Assembly: GCA_045655705.1 (NCBI GenBank)
Contig: JAZOPU010000098.1
Span: forward strand, 1-21,368
Direction: 5' to 3'
Source of the DNA: Scatosoma sp045655705
GTDB lineage: Bacteria > Bacillota > Clostridia > Christensenellales > Borkfalkiaceae
DNA length: 21,368 nt
Shown here: piece by piece, positions 1-6,895 of the stretch
How positions within the stretch are numbered: position 1 is the stretch's first letter
Layout: each line of letters opens with the position of its first letter
Made by a program: the position numbers and the translations under genes
Notes under the pieces: generated by a model
What the model saw: the letters and a program-made list of their open reading frames with translations, nothing else
What the model was told of the DNA's origin: nothing
Databases searched by the model: none

Positions 1-827
1 TCGGCGTTTTCGGGGTGCGCTGTTTTGAGTTTTTCCACGAGCGGGTGCTCGGGGGCAAGCACGACGTAGTTTACACCGAAAACCGTGTCGGGACGGGTGG
101 TGAATACGGTGATCCTGTCGCCCGTTTCACACTCGAAATGAATTTCGCAACCCGTCGAACGCCCGATCCAGTTCTTTTGCATAAGCTTGGTTTTTTCGGG
201 CCAATCAATGGTGGGAAGATCGTTTAAAAGTTCTTCCGCGTAATCGGTAATTTTAAAGAACCATTGCGTCATATCCTTGCGGAGCACCACACTGTTACAG
301 CGTTCGCACTTGCCGTCGATAACCTGTTCGTTTGCAAGCACCGTTTCACAACCGGGACACCAGTTTACGAGCGCTTCTTTGCGGTAGGCAAGGCCTTTGT
401 TGTATAACTGCAAAAAGAGCCATTGCGTCCATTTATAATAATTTTCTTCGCAGGTAATAAGCTCCGCTGACCAGTCGAACATAGCGCCCATATTTTTGAG
501 CTGACGTTCCATGGTTGCAATATTTTTCTCCGTGGAGTCCTTGGGGTGAATACCCGTTTTGATTGCAAAGTTTTCCGCGGGCAAACCGAACGCGTCGAAG
601 CCCATAGGCTGGAATACTTCAAAGCCTTGCATTCTTTTAAACCGCGCGTAGGTATCCGTCGGACCGTAGTTATACCAATGCCCCACGTGCAAGTTTGCGC
701 CCGAAGGGTAGGAGAACATTTCCAATACGTACCATTTCTTATCCGCGTTTTTCTTATTGAAAACATTCAGGCGGGATTTTTCCCATTTCGCCTGCCATTT
801 GCTTTCCACGGACTTCATATCCATCAT
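1..827 (-). CDS. leuS: Leucyl-tRNA synthetase, N-terminal part (runs off the window edge)
   Basis: Class Ia synthetase that charges tRNA-Leu in the cytoplasm. The first 275 codons are present; the rest lies beyond position 1. Residues 47-50 are HVGH, the class I HIGH signature, preceded by the family segment EMFSYPSG. A zinc-type insertion follows (CPGC about 90 residues downstream, then CERC), then WIGRSTG at the entry to the CP1 editing domain. The start is the first of two adjacent ATG codons (MMDMK); an AGG-containing ribosome binding site lies 7 to 8 bases upstream in the leader. It is divergent from the ytxC homolog and has its own promoter. No T-box is seen in its short leader, unlike thrS in this window. 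The product call is firm; the C-terminal domains cannot be assessed. Confidence 0.96.
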   Translation of the reverse strand, partial: MMDMKSVESKWQAKWEKSRLNVFNKKNADKKWYVLEMFSYPSGANLHVGHWYNYGPTDTYARFKRMQGFEVFQPMGFDAFGLPAENFAIKTGIHPKDSTEKNIATMERQLKNMGAMFDWSAELITCEENYYKWTQWLFLQLYNKGLAYRKEALVNWCPGCETVLANEQVIDGKCERCNSVVLRKDMTQWFFKITDYAEELLNDLPTIDWPEKTKLMQKNWIGRSTGCEIHFECETGDRITVFTTRPDTVFGVNYVVLAPEHPLVEKLKTAHPENA

Positions 828-847
828 AATAAAACCTCGCTTTTTTT

Positions 848-865
848 CGCGCACGCACGTGCGCG
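848..865 (-). other. Short GC-rich hairpin in the leuS leader
   Basis: CGCGCAC (848-854) is perfectly complementary to GTGCGCG (859-865), with a 4-base loop. In the leuS transcript it lies between promoter and ribosome binding site and is followed by a run of seven A residues, so it is not a terminator in that direction. Its function is unknown; it may affect mRNA stability or ribosome access. Confidence 0.5.
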
Positions 866-894
866 CATTTTATGCATTATAATAAAGTGTTTCT

Positions 895-923
895 ATTATA
901 GCTCATTTTTTTTGTCAAGTCAA
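895..923 (-). promoter_or_regulatory. Sigma-A promoter of leuS
   Basis: On the minus strand, TTGACT (918-923) and a perfect TATAAT (895-900) are separated by exactly 17 bases (901-917). A transcript would start near 888 and have a leader of about 60 bases. Confidence 0.85.
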
Positions 924-988
924 GCAATTATACAAGCCCAAACACACGGGATTTTACGAAAATACGATAAATAATTTTGTCTTTGCGG

Positions 989-997
989 CATACAATA
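989..997 (+). promoter_or_regulatory. Candidate mother-cell sporulation sigma (sigma-E/sigma-K) -10 element
   Basis: CATACAATA at 989-997 matches both the sigma-E -10 consensus (CATACAnT) and the sigma-K -10 consensus (CATAnnnTA). An AT-rich ATAAT at 971-975 could serve as a sigma-E-type -35 about 13 bases upstream. There is no good sigma-A -35 at the right distance. The downstream gene is a sporulation-protein homolog, which supports the reading, but this is a motif match only. Confidence 0.45.
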
Positions 998-1002
998 ATG
1001 GT

Positions 1003-1701
1003 GTGGAAGAAATAACGATAACCCAAAACGGCTTTTCTAGCCTGTATATGTCCTATCTCTACGCCAAGGTCAAAGAACGCTTTTCTTTTTTACCTGCCGA
1101 GTTCGATTTTCATAGCAATGGCGAACTTGCGCAAATCGAATGTAAAACGGAGCGGGCGTATTGCCCGTACGTGCGTCGCTTTGCCGAAGAGAACATTGCG
1201 GACGTGATCGCAATCGGCTATAAATACGCCTTTTTTGAAAAACGACTTACGCTTCCGCTCCTTTCCAAAGAAAAAAAACGACTGCTTTTCACCGCGCTCG
1301 TTGCGGCGGATTATAAAGAAGATAAAACGTATATTATGCGTAGGTTCTACGGCGCGGGGGAATACTGCTTAGACGGCGTTTTCCATTTTAGATTGCGCGA
1401 GCTGAAAAAGCGTTGGGAAGAGATTGCCGACTACGTGCCCCCCGATATGTCCGAAACCGCGCTCGACGGTTTTTTGGGCTTTTTGGTGGAAGACGGCGAT
1501 GGAAAAGTGTTCGTCAAGGACGGTAAGGTGTATGACGAAAATTATCGTCCGCTTTGTAAAAGTAGGCTCACGGGAGAAGAAAGTATCGTGGGTGAAGTCT
1601 TGCTTGGCGGTGCGGAGCGGGTGTATTGTTTTGGGGATACGGACAAAGCCACGGAAAAATTTTTAAAAAAATATTACGCGGAAAAAGCCACGTTTTGTTA
1701 A
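1003..1701 (+). CDS. ytxC: YtxC-family sporulation protein
   Basis: A 232-residue soluble protein with no signal peptide or membrane segment, resembling the YtxC family known from Bacillus as a sporulation protein. The assignment rests on overall size, the N-terminal third containing IECKTERAYCPYVRRFAEENIADVI, split here as IECKTERAYCPYVRR then FAEENIADVI, and above all on position: ytxC lies directly upstream of thrS in Bacillus, as here. The biochemical role is not known. The start is GTG at 1003; there is no recognisable Shine-Dalgarno sequence before it, and the next in-frame Met (residue 16) has none either. The candidate sporulation -10 element ends 6 bases before the GTG, so the message may be nearly leaderless. 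The stop lies 7 bases before the thrS -35 box. Confidence 0.72.
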   Translation: MEEITITQNGFSSLYMSYLYAKVKERFSFLPAEFDFHSNGELAQIECKTERAYCPYVRRFAEENIADVIAIGYKYAFFEKRLTLPLLSKEKKRLLFTALVAADYKEDKTYIMRRFYGAGEYCLDGVFHFRLRELKKRWEEIADYVPPDMSETALDGFLGFLVEDGDGKVFVKDGKVYDENYRPLCKSRLTGEESIVGEVLLGGAERVYCFGDTDKATEKFLKKYYAEKATFC

Positions 1702-1708
1702 AAAACAG

Positions 1709-1737
1709 TTGACAAATAGATGGGAAAGGTTTACAAT
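1709..1737 (+). promoter_or_regulatory. Sigma-A promoter of the thrS T-box transcript
   Basis: A perfect TTGACA (1709-1714), 17-base spacer and TACAAT (1732-1737). The predicted start near 1744 coincides with the first paired base of T-box stem I. Confidence 0.9.
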
Positions 1738-1743
1738 AATATC

Positions 1744-1955
1744 CGTAAAGACAAGTAGCGTCGATAGCGGATACACAGAGAGTTCTTTCTTGGCTGTAAA
1801 AAGAATTATCCAAAGCGATAGCAAAACCACTTTGCGTTTGATACAACTTAAAAAAAGCGGTCTTGTTTTGCAAGGCAATTAAGGTGGAACCGCGCGAAAA
1901 AAATCGCGTCCTTAAAAACTCCTATGAAAGGGGTTTTTAGGGATTTTTATTTTTT
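1744..1955 (+). promoter_or_regulatory. Threonine T-box riboswitch with terminator/antiterminator
   Basis: Stem I base: CGTAAAG (1744-1750) pairs with CTTTGCG (1830-1836). The specifier loop has the AGTA loop-E motif (1754-1757) opposite ACC (1826-1828), a threonine codon, followed by the usual purine A1829. An upper helix pairs GGATA (1769-1773) with TATCC (1807-1811). The T-box proper, AAGGTGGAACCGCG, is at 1881-1894; AAGG/CCTT (1881-1884, 1910-1913) plus CGCG/CGCG (1891-1894, 1905-1908) form the antiterminator, with the TGGA bulge that would contact the uncharged tRNA end. The competing terminator pairs 1909-1922 with 1930-1943 over 14 bp (two wobbles), followed by a T-rich run to 1955. 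Uncharged tRNA-Thr is expected to turn on thrS. Confidence 0.95.
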
Positions 1956-1981
1956 AGGAATTTATTACACGGAGGATAGAT

Positions 1982-3889
1982 ATGAACGTAATTTTGAAAA
2001 ATGGGGAAAGTATGCAAGTAGAAGCGGGTGCAACGGCGCAAAGCGTAGCGCTTGCCATTTCCGAGGGCTTGGCAAGAAACGCGGTTTGCGCAAAGGTAAA
2101 CGGCGAGCTTGTGGATTTGTCGCACGCCTTAAACGAGGGCGACGTGTTGGAGATTGTAACGCTCAAAGATAAGGAAGGGCTTGGCGTGTACCGCCATACC
2201 TGCGCGCACGTGCTTGCGCAGGCACTCAAAACGGTGTATCCCACCTGTAAGCTTTCTATCGGGCCCGTTATCGAAAACGGATTTTACTACGATATCGATT
2301 TCGTAACCCCGATCACGCAAGCCGATCTTGCGAAAGTGGAAAGCGAAATGAAACAGATTATCAAGAGCAATTTGCCCATTGAAAGATTTACGCTTCCCAG
2401 AAACGAAGCAATCGAGCTTATGCGCGGTTTCAATGAAAATTATAAAGTCGAACTGATCGAAGATTTACCCGAAGATGCAGAACTTTCTTTTTATAAACAG
2501 GGCAATTTTATTGACCTTTGTAAAGGTCCGCACCTTCCGTCCACGGGCAAGATTAAAGCGTTTAGCTTGACGAGTATCGCGGGCGCGTATTGGCGCGGGG
2601 ACGAGCATAATAAAATGCTTACGCGTATCTACGGCACGGCGTTTGCAAAAAAGGACGAAATGGAAGCGTATTTCACTATGCTCGAAGAAGCGAAAAAGCG
2701 CGACCATACAAAGCTTGGTAAAGAACTCAAACTCTTTGCGATTATGAACGAAGGCAAGGGTTTGCCGTTCTTCCTGCCAAACGGTATGGTTTTGAAAAAC
2801 GCGCTGATTGATTATTGGCGTCAAATCCACACGCGTGAAGGCTACGTGGAAGTGAACACGCCCATTATGCTCAACCGTTCGCTTTGGGAAACTTCGGGGC
2901 ATTGGTATCATTACCGCGATAATATGTATACGACGAAAGTAGACGAAGAAGATTTTGCAATCAAGCCTATGAACTGTCCCGGCGGTATTTTGGTGTATAA
3001 AAACGAACCGCATAGCTATAAAGATTTGCCTATTCGTATGGGCGAGCTTGGGCTTGTGCACCGCCACGAAAAATCGGGGCAATTGCACGGACTTTTCCGC
3101 GTGCGTTCGTTCACGCAAGACGACGCGCATATCTTTATGACGCCCACGCAAATCAAGGACGAAATCAAGGGTATCGTGCGCCTTATTAACGAAGTATATA
3201 CACTCTTTGGCTTTAAATATCACGTGGAGCTTTCCACGCGCCCTGAAAATAGTATGGGTAGCGACGAAGATTGGAACACCGCTACGGATGCGCTCAAAAG
3301 CGCACTCGACGATATGGGCTTTACCTACGTCGTCAACGAAGGGGACGGCGCGTTCTACGGACCGAAGATCGACTTCCACTTGGAAGACTCTATCGGCAGA
3401 ACGTGGCAATGCGGTACCATTCAGCTCGACTTCCAGCTTCCGCAAAGATTTGAGCTGGAATACGTGGGCGAAGACGGACAAAAGCACCGCCCGATCATGG
3501 TGCACCGCGTGGTGTTTGGTTCGATCGAACGCTTTATCGGTATCTTGATTGAGCATTTTGCGGGTAAATTCCCCGTTTGGATCTCGCCGTTGCAGGTAAA
3601 GATTTTACCTATCACCGATAAACAGGAAGCGTATGCAAAAGCGCTTTGCGCAAAAATGAAAGAAGCGGGTATCCGCGTGCAAGTGGACGATAGAAACGAA
3701 AAGATCGGTTATAAAATCCGCGAAGCGCAAATGGAAAAAGTACCGTATATGCTCGTTGTCGGCGCAAACGAAGAAACGGCTGGACAGGTTGCCGTTCGCC
3801 GTCGCGACAAAGGGGATATGGGCGCGATAGACGCAGACGAATTTATCAAGATTGTAAAAGAAGATATTGCGAGTAAAACGGCGTTTTAA
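1982..3889 (+). CDS. thrS: Threonyl-tRNA synthetase
   Basis: Class II synthetase of 635 residues, full length for the bacterial enzyme. Domains in order: TGS domain (about 1-60); second N-terminal/editing domain with H72-x3-H76 and C180/H184 in CKGPH, the four residues expected for hydrolysis of Ser-tRNA(Thr); class II catalytic core with zinc ligands C332 (NCPGG), H383 (DDAHIF) and H508 (MVHR), motif 2 around FRVRSFTQDD and motif 3 around FGSIERFIGILIEH; C-terminal anticodon-binding domain from about residue 535. The ribosome binding site GGAGGA (1971-1976) fits ATG 1982. Expression is controlled by the T-box just upstream. The isomerase-like gene follows after 11 bases, so the two are probably co-transcribed. 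Confidence 0.98.
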   Translation: MNVILKNGESMQVEAGATAQSVALAISEGLARNAVCAKVNGELVDLSHALNEGDVLEIVTLKDKEGLGVYRHTCAHVLAQALKTVYPTCKLSIGPVIENGFYYDIDFVTPITQADLAKVESEMKQIIKSNLPIERFTLPRNEAIELMRGFNENYKVELIEDLPEDAELSFYKQGNFIDLCKGPHLPSTGKIKAFSLTSIAGAYWRGDEHNKMLTRIYGTAFAKKDEMEAYFTMLEEAKKRDHTKLGKELKLFAIMNEGKGLPFFLPNGMVLKNALIDYWRQIHTREGYVEVNTPIMLNRSLWETSGHWYHYRDNMYTTKVDEEDFAIKPMNCPGGILVYKNEPHSYKDLPIRMGELGLVHRHEKSGQLHGLFRVRSFTQDDAHIFMTPTQIKDEIKGIVRLINEVYTLFGFKYHVELSTRPENSMGSDEDWNTATDALKSALDDMGFTYVVNEGDGAFYGPKIDFHLEDSIGRTWQCGTIQLDFQLPQRFELEYVGEDGQKHRPIMVHRVVFGSIERFIGILIEHFAGKFPVWISPLQVKILPITDKQEAYAKALCAKMKEAGIRVQVDDRNEKIGYKIREAQMEKVPYMLVVGANEETAGQVAVRRRDKGDMGAIDADEFIKIVKEDIASKTAF

Positions 3890-3900
3890 AGGAAAAAATT

Positions 3901-4755
3901 ATGCGTTATATTTCTAGTGAATTGCAAAGCTTTGCCGCGTATGGCACGGCAAAAGAAATCGTGAGGCTTTATAAAGAATCGGGCTTTACCGCTTACGACG
4001 CGTCCATGTTCACGGGCGGGGTATTCGACGAAATACTCTATGCGGATAACTGGCAGGAAAAGGCGCGGGAATTCCGCGCGTATGCCGACGGGCTTGGGAT
4101 CGTGTGTAACCAAACGCACGCGCCTTTTGCCACGGCAAGAAAGGGCAACGAAGAATATAATGCGCAAATGCTTCCCAAAATTCACCGCGCAATCGAAGTG
4201 AGCGGTATTTTGGGCGCGAAAATTTGCGTGGTACATCCTTGTAACAATTATACGGCGGAAGAAAACGCGGTTTTGTATAAAAATTTTGAAGCAACCGCAA
4301 GAAAAGCAGGTGTGAAGATTGCCGTGGAAAATATGTGGAACTGGGCGAAAGGCTCGCCCACGGCAACGCCCGCGGCTTGCTCGCATCATGACGATTTTAA
4401 AAAACATTTAGATCTTTTGCCTAACGACGTATTCGTAGCTTGCGTGGATATCGGGCACGCGGAAATGGCGGGCTTAGATACGAGCGCGGCGCAAATGATT
4501 AAAGCGCTTGGAAAGAGAGTAGAGTGTATACATTTGCACGACGTTGACGGCGTACACGACAATCACCAAGTACCGTTCACGCAAAGCGTGAAATTTGCGG
4601 ACGTGATCGACGCGCTCAAAGAAGTGGATTATCAAGGGGATATTACCTTAGAAGTGGCGTATGCGCCCAAAAAGACGCCGAAAACGTTGCTTGTTCCGCT
4701 TGCAAAATACCTTGCGGAAATCGCTAACTATTTCAAAAACGAGCTGGATAAATAA
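3901..4755 (+). CDS. Sugar-phosphate isomerase/epimerase-like TIM-barrel protein
   Basis: A 284-residue protein of the xylose-isomerase-like TIM-barrel superfamily (AP_endonuc_2 fold). Likely divalent-metal site residues in the expected order are H73 (QTHAPF), H112 (VVHPC), E143 (VENMWNW), D183 and H186 (DIGH), H211/H213 (HLHD) and E251 (TLEVAY). These proteins isomerise or epimerise free or phosphorylated sugars or inositols, but the substrate cannot be read from the sequence. The ribosome binding site GGAAAA precedes ATG 3901. It follows thrS by 11 bases with no terminator or promoter between, so it probably falls under the threonine T-box. No functional tie to threonine is apparent. An apurinic endonuclease IV is unlikely: the protein lacks that family's fuller zinc cluster. 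Confidence 0.8.
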   Translation: MRYISSELQSFAAYGTAKEIVRLYKESGFTAYDASMFTGGVFDEILYADNWQEKAREFRAYADGLGIVCNQTHAPFATARKGNEEYNAQMLPKIHRAIEVSGILGAKICVVHPCNNYTAEENAVLYKNFEATARKAGVKIAVENMWNWAKGSPTATPAACSHHDDFKKHLDLLPNDVFVACVDIGHAEMAGLDTSAAQMIKALGKRVECIHLHDVDGVHDNHQVPFTQSVKFADVIDALKEVDYQGDITLEVAYAPKKTPKTLLVPLAKYLAEIANYFKNELDK

Positions 4756-4790
4756 AAATAAATTTTTTTCAAAAAACACCGATTTTTTGC

Positions 4791-4819
4791 TTGACAAGTG
4801 TAAAGCTTTATGATAAGAT
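4791..4819 (+). promoter_or_regulatory. Sigma-A promoter of the infC operon
   Basis: TTGACA (4791-4796), 17-base spacer, TAAGAT (4814-4819). The -10 region shares the 14-mer ATGATAAGATAATA with the gdhA promoter on the other strand. Confidence 0.85.
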
Positions 4820-4821
4820 AA

Positions 4822-4945
4822 TAAGGCTTTAAGCAGAAGTGAACCTTCTCGCCGTGCGGTAAAGATCGGTACGGCTCAATAATTTTCCGAAATGCAAAGG
4901 GATTATTGCGGGTTGCTTATGCTGTAAGCGACCCGTTATTATTTT
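4822..4945 (+). promoter_or_regulatory. infC-rpmI-rplT leader, L20-leader type, with attenuator hairpin
   Basis: About 140 bases of structured leader separate promoter and infC. Helices visible: AGAAG (4835-4839) with CTTCT (4845-4849); GCCGT (4851-4855) with ACGGC (4871-4875); CAATAAT (4877-4883) with ATTATTG (4902-4908); and an 11-bp hairpin, CGGGTTGCTTA (4909-4919) with TAAGCGACCCG (4925-4935, one wobble), followed by TTATTATTTT (4936-4945), which looks like an intrinsic terminator. In Bacillus the same operon is repressed by L20 binding its leader; placing this RNA in that family is inference from operon identity and layout, not a covariance search. Confidence 0.68.
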
Positions 4946-4959
4946 GCGAGAGGTATACG

Positions 4960-5472
4960 ATCATCAAAGACCAACATCAGATCAACGAACAAATTCGTGA
5001 TAGAGAAATCAGAGTAATTTCCGCAAGTGGAGAACAGCTTGGCATTATGAGCGCAATGGAAGCGTTGCGCCTTGCAGAAGAAGAAAATCTTGACCTTGTA
5101 AAGATTTCCCCCAACGCCGTTCCGCCCGTTTGTAAAATTATGAACTACGGTAAATTCAAATTCGAGCAAGCAAAGCGCGAAAAAGAAAACCGTAAAAACC
5201 AAAAAATCGTGGAGCTTAAAGAGATATATCTTTCGATGACGATTGATATCGGTGATTTGAACGTAAAAGCGAAAAAGACCTTGGAAATTTTGGGCGATGG
5301 GAACAAAGTCAAAGTTTCTATCCGTATGCGCGGACGTCAAATGGCGCACTCGTCCATGGGGCTTGACGTTATGAACCGTTTCTTTGAAATGCTCGGCGGA
5401 AAAGCCGTTATGGATAAAACGCCCAAAACGGAAGGCAGAAACATCTTTATGATCCTTTCGCCTGCAAAATAA
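4960..5472 (+). CDS. infC: Translation initiation factor IF-3
   Basis: IF-3 binds the 30S subunit, keeps it apart from 50S and proofreads start-codon choice. The 170-residue product has the N-domain (HQINEQIRDREIRVIS, LVKISPNAVPPVCKIMNYGKF, written here in two parts), a Lys/Glu-rich linker, and the C-domain with IRMRGRQMAH. No ATG, GTG or TTG lies at the right place; GAGAGG (4948-4953) is followed 6 bases later by ATC at 4960, with a second ATC at 4963. A rare AUN start is typical of infC, where IF-3 itself discriminates against it and so autoregulates. An in-frame TTG at 4906 would translate through the attenuator hairpin and is rejected. First gene of infC-rpmI-rplT. Confidence 0.95.
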   Translation: MIKDQHQINEQIRDREIRVISASGEQLGIMSAMEALRLAEEENLDLVKISPNAVPPVCKIMNYGKFKFEQAKREKENRKNQKIVELKEIYLSMTIDIGDLNVKAKKTLEILGDGNKVKVSIRMRGRQMAHSSMGLDVMNRFFEMLGGKAVMDKTPKTEGRNIFMILSPAK

Positions 5473-5535
5473 TCAAAACTGCGGACAAGCTATTAAGCTC
5501 GTTATAAAAAAGAAAAAAATTCGGAGGATAAAAAT

Positions 5536-5736
5536 ATGCCTAAACAGAAAACTCATAGTAGCACCAAAAAACGTTTTTGGCTTACCGGTTCGGGAAAAGT
5601 AAACCGTTCCCACAGCGGTAAAAACCATAAAGCGGAAACCAAGAACAGAAAGAGAAAGAGAAATTTGCGTCAGACGACTCTCGTTTCTTCCACGCAGGAA
5701 AGCACCGTCAAGAGCATGATGCCCTACAAGAAATAA
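5536..5736 (+). CDS. rpmI: 50S ribosomal protein L35
   Basis: A 66-residue, strongly basic protein of the 50S subunit. It begins MPKQKTHSSTKKRFWLTGSG and continues with the KVNRSHSGKNH segment typical of L35. GGAGGA lies 8 bases before the ATG. It sits between infC and rplT, the standard bacterial order, 63 bases after infC and 18 before rplT, and is expected to share the upstream leader control. Confidence 0.97.
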   Translation: MPKQKTHSSTKKRFWLTGSGKVNRSHSGKNHKAETKNRKRKRNLRQTTLVSSTQESTVKSMMPYKK

Positions 5737-5754
5737 GAAAGGAGATAAAAAATT

Positions 5755-6105
5755 ATGCGTATTAAAAGAGCAGTAAACGCGGTTAAAAAGCGTAGAAAAA
5801 TTTTAAAACTTGCAAAAGGCTATTTCGGTAACAAGAGCAAATCGTATAGAATCGCTCGCGAAGCCGTAATGAAATCTTTGAACTATGCCTACGTTGGCAG
5901 AAGACTTCGTAAAAGAGATTTCCGTCGTCTTTGGATCGCTCGTATCAACGCAGCGGCAAGACAAAACGGTATGTCGTATAGCAAACTTATGCACGGACTT
6001 TCCGTTGCGGGTATTAACCTCAACAGAAAAGTGCTTGCGGATATTGCGGTAAACGACGCGCCTGCATTCACGGCACTCGTTGAAAAAGCGAAAGCGGCGC
6101 TTTAA
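5755..6105 (+). CDS. rplT: 50S ribosomal protein L20
   Basis: A 116-residue basic protein that binds 23S rRNA early in 50S assembly. It shows the family N-terminus MRIKRAVNAVKKRRKILKLA, then KGYFGNKSKSYRIAREAV, and the globular domain with RRLWIARINAAARQNGMSYS. AAGGAG (5739-5744) fits the ATG. In Firmicutes L20 is the autorepressor of this operon through its leader, which fits the structured RNA at 4822-4945. A terminator follows 6 bases after the stop. Confidence 0.98.
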   Translation: MRIKRAVNAVKKRRKILKLAKGYFGNKSKSYRIAREAVMKSLNYAYVGRRLRKRDFRRLWIARINAAARQNGMSYSKLMHGLSVAGINLNRKVLADIAVNDAPAFTALVEKAKAAL

Positions 6106-6111
6106 TCGCCA

Positions 6112-6138
6112 AAAAAGCCTTTGCATAAAAGGCTTTTT
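6112..6138 (+). terminator. Intrinsic terminator after rplT
   Basis: AAAAAGCCTTT (6112-6122) and AAAGGCTTTTT (6128-6138) form an 11-bp stem with a 5-base loop; the 3' arm ends in T5, and more Ts follow at 6141-6147. The next gene starts 16 bases later without a clear promoter, so read-through is likely to supply it. Confidence 0.75.
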
Positions 6139-6153
6139 CGTATTTTTAAAGAA

Positions 6154-6894
6154 ATGATTATCACGTCGAAAAACAATCCCTTAATCAAAGAAACCGCGCT
6201 CCTTAAAGACAAAAAAGGACGAAAAATGCACGGCTCGTTTTTGGTGGAAGGCATTAAAATGTCGCGAGAAGTGGAAAAAAGCGAGCTTTTGATAGAGCGG
6301 GTTTTTATCACGGAAACGCTCGCGCAAACGATTGTCTTTCCCCAAGAAAAAACGGTTGTCGTCTCCGAGGCGGTTATGCGCTGTTTGTCCGACGAAAAAA
6401 CGCCCCAAGGCGTGATTTGTCGAGTGCGTTTGCCAAAACGCGAGCTTGTTTCGCCCAAAGGCGCGTGTATCGTTCTCGACGGCGTGGCGGACCCTGGCAA
6501 CGTGGGTACGATTATTCGCACGGCGAATGCGGCTGGGTATGACGAGATATATCTCACGGACGATTGTGCGGACGCGTATGCGCCCAAGAGCGTGCGGGCG
6601 AGTATGAGCGGGATATTTTTCACCAAACCGTATATTGCCCCGCGCGAAGAAATCGTTGCAATTTTACAAGACACGCCGATTGTGATTGCGGATATGCAAG
6701 GCGAAAACGTGTTTGATTTCAACCCGCCAAGCAAATTTGCGCTCGTTATCGGTAACGAAGCGAACGGCGTTTCTCTCGCGCTGAAAAATGCGGCGCAATG
6801 CACAGTCAAAATTCCTATGCGGAAAACGCAGGAAAGCTTAAACGCGGCGGTGTCGGCAGGGATTTTAATGTATCAACTGAAAAAGGAGTTATAA
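6154..6894 (+). CDS. SpoU-family (TrmH/RlmB-like) RNA 2'-O-methyltransferase
   Basis: A 246-residue SPOUT methyltransferase, expected to transfer a methyl group from S-adenosylmethionine to a ribose 2'-OH in rRNA or tRNA. The N-terminal substrate-binding domain has FLVEG (29-33). The knotted domain has all three SpoU motifs: VLDGVADPGNVGTIIRTANA (108-127), FALVIGNEANGVS (195-207) and IPMRKTQESLNAAVSAGI (220-237). The start chosen is ATG 6154; an in-frame TTG at 6121 lies inside the rplT terminator and is unlikely. Its place after rplT resembles Firmicutes rRNA methylases annotated ysgA or rlmB-like; the target base is not known. The stop is one base before yebC, so the two are coupled. Confidence 0.88.
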   Translation: MIITSKNNPLIKETALLKDKKGRKMHGSFLVEGIKMSREVEKSELLIERVFITETLAQTIVFPQEKTVVVSEAVMRCLSDEKTPQGVICRVRLPKRELVSPKGACIVLDGVADPGNVGTIIRTANAAGYDEIYLTDDCADAYAPKSVRASMSGIFFTKPYIAPREEIVAILQDTPIVIADMQGENVFDFNPPSKFALVIGNEANGVSLALKNAAQCTVKIPMRKTQESLNAAVSAGILMYQLKKEL

Positions 6895-6895
6895 T

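Noticed and set aside
365..974. Overlapping frames on both strands in the leuS region, 133 and 142 codons
   Set aside because: leuS is unmistakable on the minus strand in another frame; these frames have no family features.
828..1002. T-box or other amino-acid riboswitch before leuS
   Set aside because: The leader is only about 60 bases and lacks a TGGnACCGCG-type element; only a short hairpin is present.
2465..3556. 363-codon open frame on the minus strand
   Set aside because: It is antisense to thrS, with no start signals; it arises from the codon bias of the real gene.
4906..4959. An in-frame TTG start that would lengthen IF-3 by 18 residues
   Set aside because: It lies inside the leader hairpin, has no ribosome binding site, and adds residues not seen in IF-3. 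ATC 4960 has GAGAGG at good spacing.
6121..6153. TTG start for the SpoU methyltransferase
   Set aside because: It falls within the rplT terminator stem; ATG 6154 gives the usual N-terminus.
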